Assembly (NCBI GenBank): GCA_033182465.1
Contig: CP137323.1
Coordinates: forward strand, 2,356,001-2,420,000
Source of the DNA: Sanghuangporus weigelae
Taxonomy: Eukaryota; Basidiomycota; Agaricomycetes; Hymenochaetales; Hymenochaetaceae
Direction of reading: 5' to 3'
DNA length: 64,000 bases
Shown here in pieces: positions 37,782 through 49,180 of the stretch. The notes beneath the pieces were generated by a model. It saw only the letters and a list, made by a program, of their open reading frames with translations, did no database searches and was not told where the DNA came from. A program made the position numbers and the translations under genes. Position 1 is the first letter of the stretch. The number at the start of each line of letters is the position of its first letter.

Positions 37782-39300
37782 ATGATGTGTTGGTCCGATG
37801 TCCAGCGCTGTCTCTTGTGCTTCTTTGCTTGCATGTCTCCTTCACGTACCAGTGTCCGTTCTTTACCTGCACCATCTATGCCAGCACACCTTGATGCATC
37901 CTTTTTGCAGAAGATCGATACCGAATTGAAAGAAAGTGGTGTAGAAGTCCTGCACCGGACGCTTGCTGGACTCGAGGATTTCGACTTGGGCGGGCGCGTC
38001 GCGTATCTTGCCGACAGTCCATATCTCGCAGGCGGGGCTTATAGTGATATACGAATTGGAGACTGTGCAATCTCAGAACATGGAAGAGTCAGGGTAGCCG
38101 TGAAATGCATCCGATTGTATCTTCGCGATAATCCCGAAGTCATAAAGGTATGCGCGTTCAAAGCCGAGAGCCAATGAAAGTGCCGTGCGTGGAAAGCGAA
38201 TACTCAGATTTGAATGTGCCCAGCTCATAGAGAGAGAAGTCAGGCTATGGTCGAAGCTCAATCACCCGAATATCCTTCCGCTATTGAGATATACAATTGA
38301 GCAGCACGGTCTTCCTGCTCTTATATCCGAGTTCATGGACAACGGCACTATACTCAAGTACGTTCAAGCTCATCCAGACAGTGACATCATGCGTATGGTG
38401 AGTGTGCATCGACATCATCATAAATTAATCTTAAGACATACATTTTATTATTACCAGATACTTGGACTTGCGGAAGGTATTTCTTATCTTCACAATTTGA
38501 AGATAATACACCCGATATTAAATCAGTGCGAAGCCCTTTCCTGTCCACAATCTACAGGAAAGTTTGACGTACACATTACTCGCACTTTACGATAACGTCC
38601 TCGTCTCGCAGTTAGGAGAGCCTCTTATATGCGACTTCGGTATTTCTCGCTTGATTGCTGCATCCCATACGATGGCGGGGCACGGCCTACAAGCACAGAG
38701 CAGTACAATCAGAGGGTCGGCACGATGGATGTCTCCAGAACTTCTACTTCCATCAGGAGAGCACGCTGTCCATTCTAAGGAATCGGATATTTGGGCATTT
38801 TGCATGACGGTCTATGTGAGTTCATTTGAGTTGATCTCATTTTTAGAGAAAAAAATAATCCCTCTCTCATTCTCTAGGAAGTCTTGACCAAGAGGCGTCC
38901 ATATTACCGCCTTGTTAGTGATCCTCAAGTCATCACTTCGATTATCTGCGGAGAACTTCCGCGGAAGCCTAGGGCATCTCAGAACTGGCCGGCACAGTAT
39001 CATCTACTCTGGGCCATATGCAAAGCATGCTGGTCGTTAGAACCAGCAGAACGACTATCTGCATCTCGCCTCGCTTCGGTTTTGAAGGCAATCATATGCC
39101 CAAGCGCAGACAACGGAACCGAGCTGATCTCGACTGTCCACCGCTCCTTCGGCAACAAATCTGAACACCGCAGCGATAGCAGTCCATATCGCAAAAATAT
39201 GACGCTACCTATTCGAAGACCTAACTACGATACGTTTGCTGATATGGGTATCCACGGACGAAAGCTCGAATCAGAAACAAGATCATGCATCATTATGTAG
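37782..39300 (+). CDS. Protein kinase (tyrosine-kinase-like type), catalytic loop damaged, CaaX end
   Basis: Exons 37782-38147, 38197-38397, one from 38458, and others to 39300 encode one kinase domain. The nucleotide loop is LAGGAYSDIRIG, the lysine VAVKCIR, the helix-C region IEREVRLWSKLNHPNILPLL, the Mg loop LICDFGISRL and the P+1 region GSARWMSPELLL; the rest of the C-lobe is IWAFCMTVY and VLTKRRPYYRLVSDP. The HRD loop is the problem. After YLHNLKIIHP the frame leaves the expected D-I-K-S-x-N-V-L and returns only at DNVLVSQLGEPL. No GT-AG intron repairs this, and more than one base seems to be missing between about 38510 and 38600. The gene is therefore a decayed kinase, a pseudokinase with odd splicing, or hit by local sequence error. 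The C-terminus CIIM is a CaaX prenylation box. Start choice among several ATGs is open. Confidence 0.6.
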
Positions 39301-39380
39301 AAGGTGCGTCTAAGAGAGGAAGTCCATGTTACATCGATACATTGGAAACGTATGAAAGTTAAAACTTAGACGGATAACAA

Positions 39381-40809
39381 TTAATTATCCTTCTTGTCCG
39401 TAGGAGTCTGAGGAGCGTTACTAGTCGCATTCTTCTCCCTGGCCTTTAGATTTTCCTCGAAACTCTCCCAAACGAACCTTCCCAATGCCTCTCCTCCATA
39501 CTCTCCGTCATTTACGAGCTTGGTCTGGGAGGGCTCTCCCTTCTTGTCATCGGGCTCTGGGAGCTGAATCCGGTCTCGCAGGTCAATACTGACAACAGAG
39601 CAATCCGCGTACAATGCTCCGGGTTTTAGTACCTCCTCCGAAGGTCGCGCGTCGACAACATCCTTGCTCTCCTGATTAGCTGGCATCGACGCGAACTTGA
39701 ACGGAGTCGGGAGGAATAAGGCATGTAGAACAGACTGGACCGCGTGTGACGGTGTTTTTGTGAAGATATGCAGGAGCGGTAGAAGCAGAACATATCTGTT
39801 TATATACTGTTAGCACCGACTACGCCAGATATCACTTGTAGAGAGTATACTTACGCTACAAATCCAATAAATGACGATTCACGGGTCCCAAGCTTGGCTC
39901 GTAACATTGGCGCTACAGTGTCATGCCTGCTGAATCCAGGTGAAACGGATACAGACACGATGTTTGATTTCTGCGTTTTGTTGCTAGCCGCTGCTGCGGA
40001 AGCTGCATCAGGATCCGGCGCCGGCGCCTGAGGGAGAGCATCAAGCACTCGTTGCAAGTGACGCATAAGCAGCACCGTCCGTAGAGCATAATGGCCTTCG
40101 CGAAGGAACTGTGAACCTTCGACTGGTGGAGACAGAGGAAAACGTGGGACGGCAGCTGCGTAGAAAGGATTGATGATGGAAACGATGCGAATATCGCGTT
40201 CTGCAGGAGCTACGAGAAGAGTTGGAAATAGCAAGGTGATTATAAGGAACGTGCTGTCATTAGCAGCAGAGCGCATCTCTTCACAAGCCAGCTTCTCCTC
40301 GTTCGACGCGAACAACGGACCGACGTGCTCATACTCGTGAGCGAACACAATAGCGTCCAGTCTATGGTCCTTTCCCGTCAAGAACTTCGTGCAGAAGTCC
40401 CTGGTGGACCTGATGTCCAGAACATCACACTGCTCGACGAAAATGCTCTCATTTTTTGTCTTTTCTCGAAGTGCTTCGACGATCAGTGTAACCTCAGAAG
40501 ACTCGATTGGCATGTGAGTCAAAGCTATAATGTGCGCTCCTCTATTCGCGAGTGCTTCGAGTACGGTGGAACCTAAGGATGTGAAAGCACCCTTGTAATA
40601 AATGAACCCAGGGTTGAGAATTGAGTAAAGGAGAGTCTACTGACAGTTAGCAAGATAGTCCTTCCATGAAGATCCCGTTCTCTATTCGTGCTCCGGCCTT
40701 GGGCGTAGGCTCGAATGATGCTGATAACGAATAGAGTAACTCCAATGGGGATGAGATATGGACTGGAATATAAGTTTGCCGCGAGGTTGATCAGAACCGG
40801 TACAGGCAT
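39381..40809 (-). CDS. Membrane-anchored short-chain dehydrogenase/reductase-like protein
   Basis: The start at 40809 (MPVPVLINLAANLYSS) opens a hydrophobic anchor (YLIPIGVTLFVISIIRAYAQ), then a basic stretch and HGRTILLT, the usual first strand of a Rossmann fold. After a small intron comes LEALANRGAHIIALTHMP (second strand). The main exon (to about 39855) has VEQCDVLDIRSTRDF, LDAIVFAHEYEHVGPLF and IRIVSIINPFYAAAVPRFP. The order agrees with the SDR family. The nucleotide-binding TGxxxGxG and the catalytic YxxxK are not clearly seen (EGHYALRTVLL is at the expected place), so activity is uncertain. The C-terminal exon ends TPTDKKDN. It resembles the Env9 or retinol-dehydrogenase-like proteins of lipid droplets and ER, by pattern only. 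Confidence 0.65.
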
Positions 40810-42108
40810 AACGTGGGCAATTCGAAAGACAGAACGAGGCGAAGTTCAGTGAGATCGGGGCGAAGTTATCATAGCTAGTCTGATCATCAATTGAGCTGAT
40901 TGGCTGCATGATACTAGCAATTCCATACATACAAAGCAAAATACTGAATGTCCAGTGCGGTGCAGGCGACTGTGAGTGCAGATGAAAGTTAAGAGAAAGG
41001 TGCGTGTCGACGCGTCACTCGCCTTTCTAGGAAGCGTCGATCGTCACACCACCGTGTTTACACGTCATCGACCTACGCGTCTGCGCGTCGAACTTTTCTT
41101 CTTCAACTCCGACTATCATCACCGCTCTTCCCGTGTATATTACAGCCGTTTTGATCGTTCTCTGGGCGCAATTGATGGAATTGCATCGATACAAAGGACA
41201 ATCGCCCCGCGATGCTTTCAAGATAAGACTACGTCATGTTTAGGTCTACCAGGGCTTGCTGTATTTCTGCTTTCAAACTCCGTCAACCAAATGGCTCAGA
41301 CTTATGCTTCAGCTTCGCGTCCTTATCAACTTCGTCACGGGTTTACTCATATGATCAGCTTCTATTGCCTCAGCTCTTCCACGGGAAGCACCGGCTTTAT
41401 ATACGCTTCCCGGCTCTGCAGATTTTAACTGGCTTCCCGAAGCCTAGTGGCTTTTGAAGATCGGATTCCATATCTCGATCCTTGAGCATATACGTCATAT
41501 ATCCTCTGTATTCAGCTCCTCTCTTTTATCTAGCACACAACTGTTTACTCAGGAAATGAGTTTTTGTTCCTTAGGTTTACCTGGTCTAGCCCGGAAGCTT
41601 ACTGAGAACATTTCTTGTCTTCCCAGCAATGCGTCATCGATACTTCTTGCGTTGTTCACGGAGACTTCACTACCGCAGGTGCAGGTTTATCTATCTATAT
41701 ATTGATCCTGCCAAAGAATACGCTAAATGAAAGAAAATTGCATGTGCTTCCATCACGTCTTTATCTCTGGTCGCCTCTGGCCGCGCGATGTATGTCCGCT
41801 TCCCGCCTTGCGTTCCATAGGCTTAATTTCCTCGGAAAATGGGATGACTATCGGTCCCGAGGCTGTGCGTATTAGACCACCTTACGGTCTTGAGGCGCGG
41901 CGTCGTAAATAGCTTATTTAATGCAGAATCTTTAGGTCTGACAAAGGCTTCGTGTGTATCCCTTCGCCACTGAAGCTGACATCTGCCGTCGCCTCTCAGC
42001 TTGCAGATGTGAAAACGATGACTTGAAGTTCTGTGCTTCTAGTTAGTGTAAGAATAATAGGGCGCAGGAAAGGTACACTGAAACGGGAAAGCCCAAGAGA
42101 AGTAAATT
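40810..42108. other. Intergenic region upstream of INO1
   Basis: About 1.3 kb with several short open frames. Two stretches near 41240 and 41570 both read C-x-L-G-L-P-G-L-A in translation, perhaps an old internal duplication. Neither belongs to a supportable gene. Confidence 0.35.
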
Positions 42109-42114
42109 CACGTG
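42109..42114 (+). promoter_or_regulatory. E-box (CACGTG) upstream of INO1, possible inositol-response element
   Basis: The sequence TTCACGTGA lies about 380 bases before the INO1 start. In yeast, INO1 is driven by Ino2/Ino4 bHLH binding at TTCACATG elements, and CACGTG is the general bHLH site. A role here is inferred from position and similarity only. Confidence 0.3.
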
Positions 42115-42489
42115 ATAATTTTCTCATGAGGCACTGCCATCGCATCGCGTCTTCCAAGCTTTTCTGGTACGCGACTGATGGAAAATTTTCAGGGGAGTAC
42201 GATTTGACCTAATTTGACGTGAACAGACACGTTTCGACTTGCCTTTTCGCTTCGAAATCCTCATCGATAAAAAGACCAGCAGCAGCCATTCTTGCCGACG
42301 CCGGTTCTTTGCTCCGTACCACCACAGTCGTCCGTCCTATTAAAACGTAGCCCTCCCAGAACCCATCTTCTCTTCTGTCTTTCTGTCCCCGAGTGCATGT
42401 ACTCGAACCAGCTAAGCAGCACGCACAACAAGTTCAGAGGTACCAGGCACTCCGCCGCGCCGCTTCTGTGCAATTAACTCTTGCTCGCA

Positions 42490-44339
42490 ATGTCGTCTGT
42501 CACTCTTCACAATTCGAACATTTCTTCTGGCTATAACACGCCGGAGTCGCAGCTCGAGTCGATTGTTCCCCCGCACCCGACTGCGGCGCGTCGCCCGTAC
42601 CAGATCGAGGTCGCGTCCGAGAACACTTCATACTCGGACGAGTTCATCTCGGCCAAGTTCCATGATCGTGGTGCGAGCGTAGAGACGCTTCCCAATGGAC
42701 AACTTAAGGTTACCCCAACCGTTAAGGAGTACGAATTCCAGACTCAGCGTAGGGTTCCGAAGACTGGGTTAGTCATTGCATGATCTCATCACGTAAACCT
42801 TAACTTATCTAATCTGCTGATAGACTTCTCATGGTTGGTCTCGGAGGAAACAATGGCACTACCCTCTGCGCGACTGTTCTCGCAAACCGTCACAATATCT
42901 CCTGGCACACCAAGTCCGGTATTCAGCAGCCGAACTACATAGGCTCCCTTCTGCGAGCCTCTACAGTCAGCATTGGTACTAATCCCGAGACTGGCAAGGA
43001 TGTCTATGTCCCTCTCGGCGATGTGCTGCCCATGGTGCATCCGAATGATCTTGTCCTTGGAGGCTGGGATATTTCCGGCCTGCAGATGGACAAGGCCATG
43101 GCTCGTGCCGAGGTTCTGCCTTGGGACCTCCAGCGCCAAGTTGCGCCGTACATGGCTGAGCTCGGTTCCCCTCTCCCTTCAATCTACTATCCCGACTACA
43201 TTGCCGCAAACCAGGAAGCACGCGCGGACAATCTCATTGCGGGTAATGACAAGCATGCTCATCTCGAGCACATCCGCAAGGACATCCGCGAGTTCAAGGA
43301 GAAGAACGAGCTTGACCAGGTTATTGTCTTCTGGACTGCGAACACCGAGCGCTATAGCGACATTATTCCTGGTGTGAACGACACTGCTGACAATCTGCTC
43401 GCGTCAGTCAAGAGTTCTCACCCGGAGATTGCGCCGTCAACCGTCTTCGCTGTTGCGTCAATCCTTGAGGGCGTTCCCTTCATCAACGGCGCCCCGCAGA
43501 ACACATTCGTTCCTGGTGTTATCGACCTTGCAGAGCGTCACAAGTCCTTCATCGGAGGAGACGATCTGAAGTCTGGCCAGACGAAGCTCAAGTCCGTTCT
43601 CGCCGAGTTCCTTGTCAACGCAGGTATTAAGCCACTCTCTATTGCCTCGTACAACCACCTCGGTAACAACGATGGTCACAACTTGAGCGCTGAGCCCCAG
43701 TTCAAGAGCAAGGAGATTAGCAAGAGCAGCGTTGTCGACGACATGGTTGCAAGCAATGCGCTGCTTTACAAGCCTGGTAACCCCGAGGCTAAGGACGCGA
43801 AGGCGAAGAAGGGCGAGCACCCCGACCATATCGTCGTCATCAAGTACGTTCCGGCCGTCGGTGATTCCAAGCGCGCGATCGATGAGTACTACTCTGAGAT
43901 CCTCTGCGGCGGTCGTTCGACAATCAGCATCTTCAATGAATGCGAGGTTCGTTTCTCCTCCATCTTCCCTCCATTTCGCTTTAACTGACTCTACTCATTT
44001 AGGACTCGCTTCTGGCTACGCCTCTTATCCTTGACCTGTCCATTCTGGGCGAGCTCCTCACTCGTGTCAAGTACCGCGATGTCAAGAAGCACAGCGAGTT
44101 CCAGCCGCTGTACCCTGTACTTTCGCTGCTTTCGTTCATGCTGAAGGCACCGCTCGTCAAGCCTGGTAAGCATCCGACTTCAAGGATAATCTGCAATGAA
44201 AGCTGACGTGGCCTTTCTTTCAGGCACGGACGTCGTCAACAGTCTCAGCAGGCAGCGCAACGGGCTGGAGGCATTCTTGAAGGCGTGCCTTGGTATTGAG
44301 GGCTCTGCGGATCTCATCCTCGACACGCGCCTCTGGTGA
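42490..44339 (+). CDS. INO1: Inositol-3-phosphate synthase
   Basis: Converts D-glucose 6-phosphate to 1D-myo-inositol 3-phosphate with NAD, the first step of inositol and phosphatidylinositol supply, in the cytosol. Exons 42490-42767, 42824-43946, 44003-44165 and 44224-44339 add up to 1680 bases and 559 residues, near the fungal norm of about 530-560. NAD-binding GLGGNNGTT is at about residue 100. Conserved blocks follow in order: [103 protein letters not shown] and [20 protein letters not shown]. The enzyme looks intact. Its 3' third is the source of the truncated copy at 47966. Confidence 0.97.
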
Positions 44340-45125
44340 ACGTGTCCATGAGGTACTAATCCCCTGAAATGAATGCAGAGGGTTCTCAACAACTCTCTTG
44401 TCATGTATAATCCTGTCTTATTTTGGTTTAGAGACTGGACTGAGAGAGACAGAAATGGGCATTCAACTGCTGTTTTTCTGTTTCTTTTTGCACTGTAACA
44501 TGTATATATCTGGACTCGGAATATGAATGATCATGGACATCGTTCCATTTGAGTGTTTTATAATCTTACGTGATGCGGTTGACATGTACGTCTGCCCTCG
44601 GTCGGCGATGGAGCGAAATACTTGCTTGCCTTTCATGTTCACATGTTAACTCAATTCTATAGGGAGACGAACTGTGCAGCGATGTACTCTATATACAAAC
44701 CATCCGACGATTGTGTCTGACCACACGACCTTGGCTATAATTAGTCCGTGCGCTCAATGGGAGATCATCATATCATATTCAAAGACCCGAAGTAAAGGAA
44801 TATTAAAAGAGAGGAATACACAGCTGAGTTTCGGACGCAGGCAGGAGTAGTCAACAACATTACATTACATTACACACAAGACTTACGTATTGATAGTCCG
44901 AATCGGGACGTGCCTTGTACTTCTGTTAAGCCCGGCAAGTACCGAAACCGGCCCCCCCCACCTTTGATGATATTTAAGCGTCAAACCACGAGAGCTGCGC
45001 TCCTCCCAACACTTTCCATCCATCTACCATTGTTGCGTACTTCCTTCCTGTGCCCGATCTGACTAGTAGCTCTTCCTCCTCTTCCTCTTATATTACACAT
45101 TCTTCGGAACACTAGTCTTTTCATC
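44340..45125. other. INO1 3' flank and promoter of gene C
   Basis: About 790 bases, matched in the second unit at about 48424-49180. It contains short ACATT tandem copies near 44860-44880 that are shortened in the second unit. Confidence 0.5.
44971..44977 (+). promoter_or_regulatory. TATA-like box of gene C
   Basis: TATTTAA within a block (ATATTTAAGCGTCAAACCAC) kept almost unchanged before gene D, about 150 bases before each start codon. Conservation across an otherwise diverged flank supports a promoter role. Confidence 0.4.
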
Positions 45126-46335
45126 ATGGTCTTTAAGAAAACCAAGGCGTGCTCCTCCAAGTTCGATCCCTTCGCGGATGAGAATTCGGAGGACGACCAC
45201 ACAGAGGCATATCGTATACTCGAAAACCTCGGCCTGAACGACCAACCTCTCAACACGAAAAAGACAGAACTAAGATACGCACAGCCAGTGCGAATCGTCG
45301 CAATGATGGCGACAGTTGAAGAAACCGAAGAGGTGAGTAGCCAGTATTTATACCATCCTCTTCCAGCCACTGAATGAGACCCTTAAGGTGGCTGAGGGCT
45401 CAACCGAGAATGATGAAAGCCTTCGACCACCGGAAGGCAACATCCACACTGCACTAGGCAATAGCGAGCCACAAACGCCGGCCGAGAGTCAGCAGACCGA
45501 GACGGCTGAGAACTCGCGCGGCGAACATCCGTCCACCGCTGCGGGGGGGTCCAATGGGCAGTCCGCCTCAGAGGTAACACAAGTAACAACTGATCAACCG
45601 CGGCAAATTCGAAGATCAGTATTCACTCGCCCACCTCCTGAATATTATACGAGACCACGGCGTCCACCATCGCCCATTGAACACAGGCGAACGCCTCAGG
45701 TATTTTTTCCTCCTAGCCGCCCGTTGCCTCGACGCAGACGGGAACCACCACGACCGACATCGCCTGCAGAAGAACCATCTCAGGCGGTGAACAGCGTGCC
45801 CACCGCTGAAGAACTATTTCAGGTGATGAACAGCGCTCCCACCGCTGAGATAGAAGCTGCACAGCAGGAGGTGGAAGCGGAAGAGGAGGTGGCGGTTGCG
45901 GAAGAAGAGGAGGCGGTGAACGAGGAGGAACGAGATGATGCGTCCAACTGGTCATCTGACTGGTCCGACGACGAAGACGCCGAGGATGCCAATCCGTGGA
46001 TGTTTACAACGCACGGTTACGATTCCGATGAGTCGGATTGGACCGAGGATTATTCTCTCCACGGGCGCTCCTTCTTTCATGACGATTCCGAGACGGATGA
46101 GGTCGACATCACGATGGAGAGCATGTTGTCGACCATCCCATCTCCTGGTCTTCTCGTCCGTGACCAGTTCACGCAATCGTCCTTCCCTTCAGAGCCAAGT
46201 CCTTCCACCACTTGGGCATTAGACGAATACCTCGACGACATTGAGGTGTACATCAGGGGCTCGCCGTTAAGGAATGCGCCATGGAGGTTAGAAGTACCTG
46301 AAAGGCACGTCTTGGAGAGACGACACTCGATATGA
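45126..46335 (+). CDS. Acidic Ser/Pro-rich family protein, gene C
   Basis: Exons 45126-45332 and 45388-46335 give 1155 bases and 384 residues. Exon 1 has the first patch (SKFDPFADENSEDDH) and the second motif in a drifted form (RYAQPVRIVAMMATVEETEE) ending exactly at a phase-0 intron of 55 bases. Exon 2 begins VAEGSTENDES and has a basic proline-rich segment (VFFPPSRPLPRRRREPPRPT), then Glu-rich repeats (VEAEEEVAVAEEEEAVNEEE) and an acidic block (SDESDWTEDYSLHGRSFFHD). The C-terminal end WALDEYLDDIEVYIRGSP may be helical. No signal peptide or known domain is present. It is the paralog of D, about 4.05 kb downstream, and function is unknown. Confidence 0.72.
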
Positions 46336-46403
46336 ACAGAGTGCGATGTATCCCACCTTATACTAAGTAATATATTCTGCTTGATCGTCTGCCAATGTTC
46401 AAT

Positions 46404-46985
46404 TTATAAGTTCACCTCATCAAATGGAATGATCACTGGCGTGCTCAGGATATTGTAAACGTCCGTAACGACCTGAAAAAAATACGCCACAATGACCGAT
46501 ATAGACCAAGCTCGCCCGAAGTACGACAATAAGTATAGTCTAAAGGCCGACTGGAGATAGTTCAGACCAATAAATGTTTCACCAAAAAGAAAACTGTTGA
46601 GTAACCAAGAGACGCCGGGAGCTAGCGAACGTCGTTCCGCGGGCTCATCACAGACAACGTAGGGCCATGTCATGAATGATTCGCATAGCATACCGAACGA
46701 TGACAGCGCTATGTAGGAGGAGCTGCCAGCGTTGCGGTGATGAGGATGGTAGTTAATGGTGAGCCTTTGTCCATTCCAAAAATTCGATTTATCCAGTTCG
46801 GGGATTGCCGTATCATTATCAAATATCCGGCTATATCCTTTTTTCCGATTGCAAGCTTGGCGTATCTTTTGCCAGTCGTGCGCTCTGTCATTGCTCGACT
46901 TCTCATTCGCTTGCAAGCAAAAGCAATGAATGTTAAATATCGTCTCGAGAATCTGATGTCTTTGTGATTCTATGTCAGGGTCCAT
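46404..46985 (-). pseudogene. Membrane-protein relic, perhaps DUF6534-type
   Basis: An open frame of 193 codons starting MDPDIESQRHQILETIFN. Its C-terminal half reads like two membrane helices: WLLNSFLFGETFIGLNYLQS, then FRLYLLSYFGRAWSISVIVA and YFFQVVTDVYN. The pattern G-x-x-x-I-G-x-x-x-x-Q then W-x-x-x-V resembles the N-terminus of DUF6534 proteins. The copy in the second duplication unit (about 50450-51060) is not open, and no later helices are found. I take it as the broken remnant of a membrane-protein gene. It may instead be a short lineage-specific gene. Confidence 0.3.
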
Positions 46986-47965
46986 GAAAGGAAATATCTT
47001 CGGGGCTTTGGTTGGCTTGTGACGAAGCGCACTCCCAAGTCTTATTCATTTGGAAGAGCGAGGTCGAAAGCATAAAGTATGTATTTCTAGTCTAGATCCC
47101 ATTCTAATGAATGCGGATTGAGATATCCGAACTAATGACATAAGTGCTTTGGTGCACACTTGCAACTTGAAGTCGTAGATAAAGCTAGCAGCGATAGATC
47201 GATCTCTTTCGTCTTTGGAGTTGTAATTTCCCGGATCAAGTTCAAAATAGACGGTCACCTACCACTATTCAAGCACTTTGGAACGTTTAAAAATGAGACC
47301 GCTAGTTAATCCTTATCCTGTCAGCCGGACACCGAGCTAGTAGCGATATTGGGAACCAAGAGTCTTGTGGGAATATGATACTCGCTTTGGGGTATAAAGG
47401 AGGATACAGTATCAAGTCTTGACTAGAGTTATTCTCGATACCTACGGTTCGCCAACGTGCTAAATGGGGGGGAAAGCCCTTCTATTAGGCGAAGCGATTC
47501 TGAGGACCGAGGCAAGGACCAGAGCAGAGTATCTAACTTCCCGTGAAGCGCACTACTCCGACAAAAACTTGAAGGAAGTAGGAAGTCAAGACGAACATAA
47601 CATCATGATTAAGTATCTGGAGGGGGAAATGACGAAGGTATCAAAATGTTCCGTTTAAAGGACGTTCACGATGACATCTTTACAAGTATTCTCTTTGAAG
47701 TCGCGTTGTATCATGCCTTTCAGAGAAGCACTTTGTCTTGGGAAATGGCGATAATGAATACCGGTGGCATCAGGAAGTCTGATGAGTTCAGTCTTCCGAT
47801 GGCCGTGGTACGAATGGAACGTCGATGACCGAGAAATGATGACGACAGCTTATGGTCAACAAGTAGCCAGAACTAGCCAAAGCACTCTCATTTGCCTTCA
47901 TCCCATCCAAAATACCTGTTCCGAATCAAATAATGCGCCTCTACGACCATCACAGTGCTGCAAAG
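46986..47965. other. Tail of duplication unit 1, no intact gene
   Basis: AT-rich sequence matched at about 51065-51993. Near 47650-47830 and 51750-51930 both units hold a related short reading frame (LVWEMASINTSDVGKSADFS in unit 2) that shifts frame between copies, perhaps an old gene fragment. Confidence 0.4.
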
Positions 47966-48423
47966 ACCCCGACCAGATCGCCGTCATCAAGTACGTTATA
48001 GCCATCGGTGAATTCAATCGCACGATCGATGAATACTATTCTGAGATCCTCTGCGGCGGTAGTTCAACGATAAGCATCTTCAATGAGTGCGAGATTCATT
48101 TCTCCTTTCCTTTTCTCCGTTTTTCTTCAACTGACTCTACTCGTCTAGGACTCGCTTCTGGCGACGCCTCTATCCTTGACTTGTCCATTCTGGGCGAGCT
48201 CCTCACTCGTGCCAAATACCGCGATGTGAAGACTCGGAAGCACAGTGAATTCCAGCCGCTGTATCCTGTGCTTTCGCTGCTTTCGTTCATGCTGCAGGCA
48301 CCGCCGCACCGCTCGTCAAACTTGGTAAGCATCCGACTTTATGTTTATTTTAAATGAAAACTGACATGGCCGTACCTCGGAATTGAGGGCTCTGCGGACC
48401 TCATCCTCGACACCCTCTGGTGA
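47966..48423 (+). pseudogene. Truncated duplicate of INO1 3' end
   Basis: Begins abruptly inside INO1 exon 2 (DQIAVIKYVIAIGEF against [15 protein letters not shown]), keeps [20 protein letters not shown] and the exon 3 block ([19 protein letters not shown]), and ends at the CTCTGGTGA that encodes the INO1 C-terminus. About 75 bases of the last intron/exon junction are missing, including its acceptor and the start of the last exon. There is no promoter or N-terminal domain, so it cannot make a working synthase. It marks the left edge of duplication unit 2. Confidence 0.88.
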
Positions 48424-49180
48424 ACGTGTCTATGAGATACTAATCCCTGAAATGAATGCGTAAGGTTCTCAACAACTCTATTGTCATGGATAGTTCTGTC
48501 TTATTTTGGTTTAGAGACTGGACTTGAAGAGACAGAAACGGGTTTCAACTGCTGGATTTTCTGTTTCTTTTTATGTTGTAACATGTATATTTCTGGTGTC
48601 GGAATATGAATGATCATGGACGTCGTTCTGTCGAAATGTTTTATAACCTCTGCTGATGTAATCGACATATACGTCTACTCCCGGACGGCGATGGAGCAAA
48701 ACGTGCCTTTGATGTTCCCATGCTAATTCTCGTACATCTCAAAATCTATAGGGTAAATGAACTGTGTCGCGACTCGGATGTAGTCTAATATACAAACCAT
48801 CCAGTGATTATGTCTGACTACACGATCTTGGTTACAATTAGCATTCGTACATTCGATGGGAGATCATCATATCATATTCAACGACCCGAAGTAAAGAGAA
48901 TATAAAAAGAGAGGAATATACAGCTGGGTTTCGGACGCAGAACATTACGCGAGACTTACACTGATAGTCCGAATCCTTGTACTTCTGTTAAGCCCGGCAA
49001 CTGCCGGAAAGCGGCCACCACACCTTTGACAATATTTAAGCGTCAAACCACGAGAGCTGCGCTCTTCCCAACTCTTTCCAACCATCCACCATCGTCGCGA
49101 ACTTCCCTCCTGCACGCGATCTGATTAGTACCTCTTGCTCCTCTCATACTACACATCCTTAGAACACTAGTCTCTTCATC
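48424..49180. other. INO1-fragment 3' flank and promoter of gene D
   Basis: Matches 44340-45125 with indels; no separate gene. Confidence 0.5.
49033..49039 (+). promoter_or_regulatory. TATA-like box of gene D
   Basis: TATTTAA in the same conserved block as before gene C, 142-148 bases before the start codon. Confidence 0.4.

Larger units (their letters stand above)
43819..47965. repeat. Tandem duplication, unit 1 (INO1 3' end + gene C)
   Basis: A segment of about 4.1 kb starting inside INO1 at ACCCCGACC (43819) is repeated from 47966. The order is the same in both units: INO1 tail, INO1 3' flank, gene C or D, a membrane-protein relic in opposite orientation, and an AT-rich tail. The units differ by many substitutions and several indels, so the event is not recent. 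The unit ends near 47960 with CACAGTGCTGC. Confidence 0.85.
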
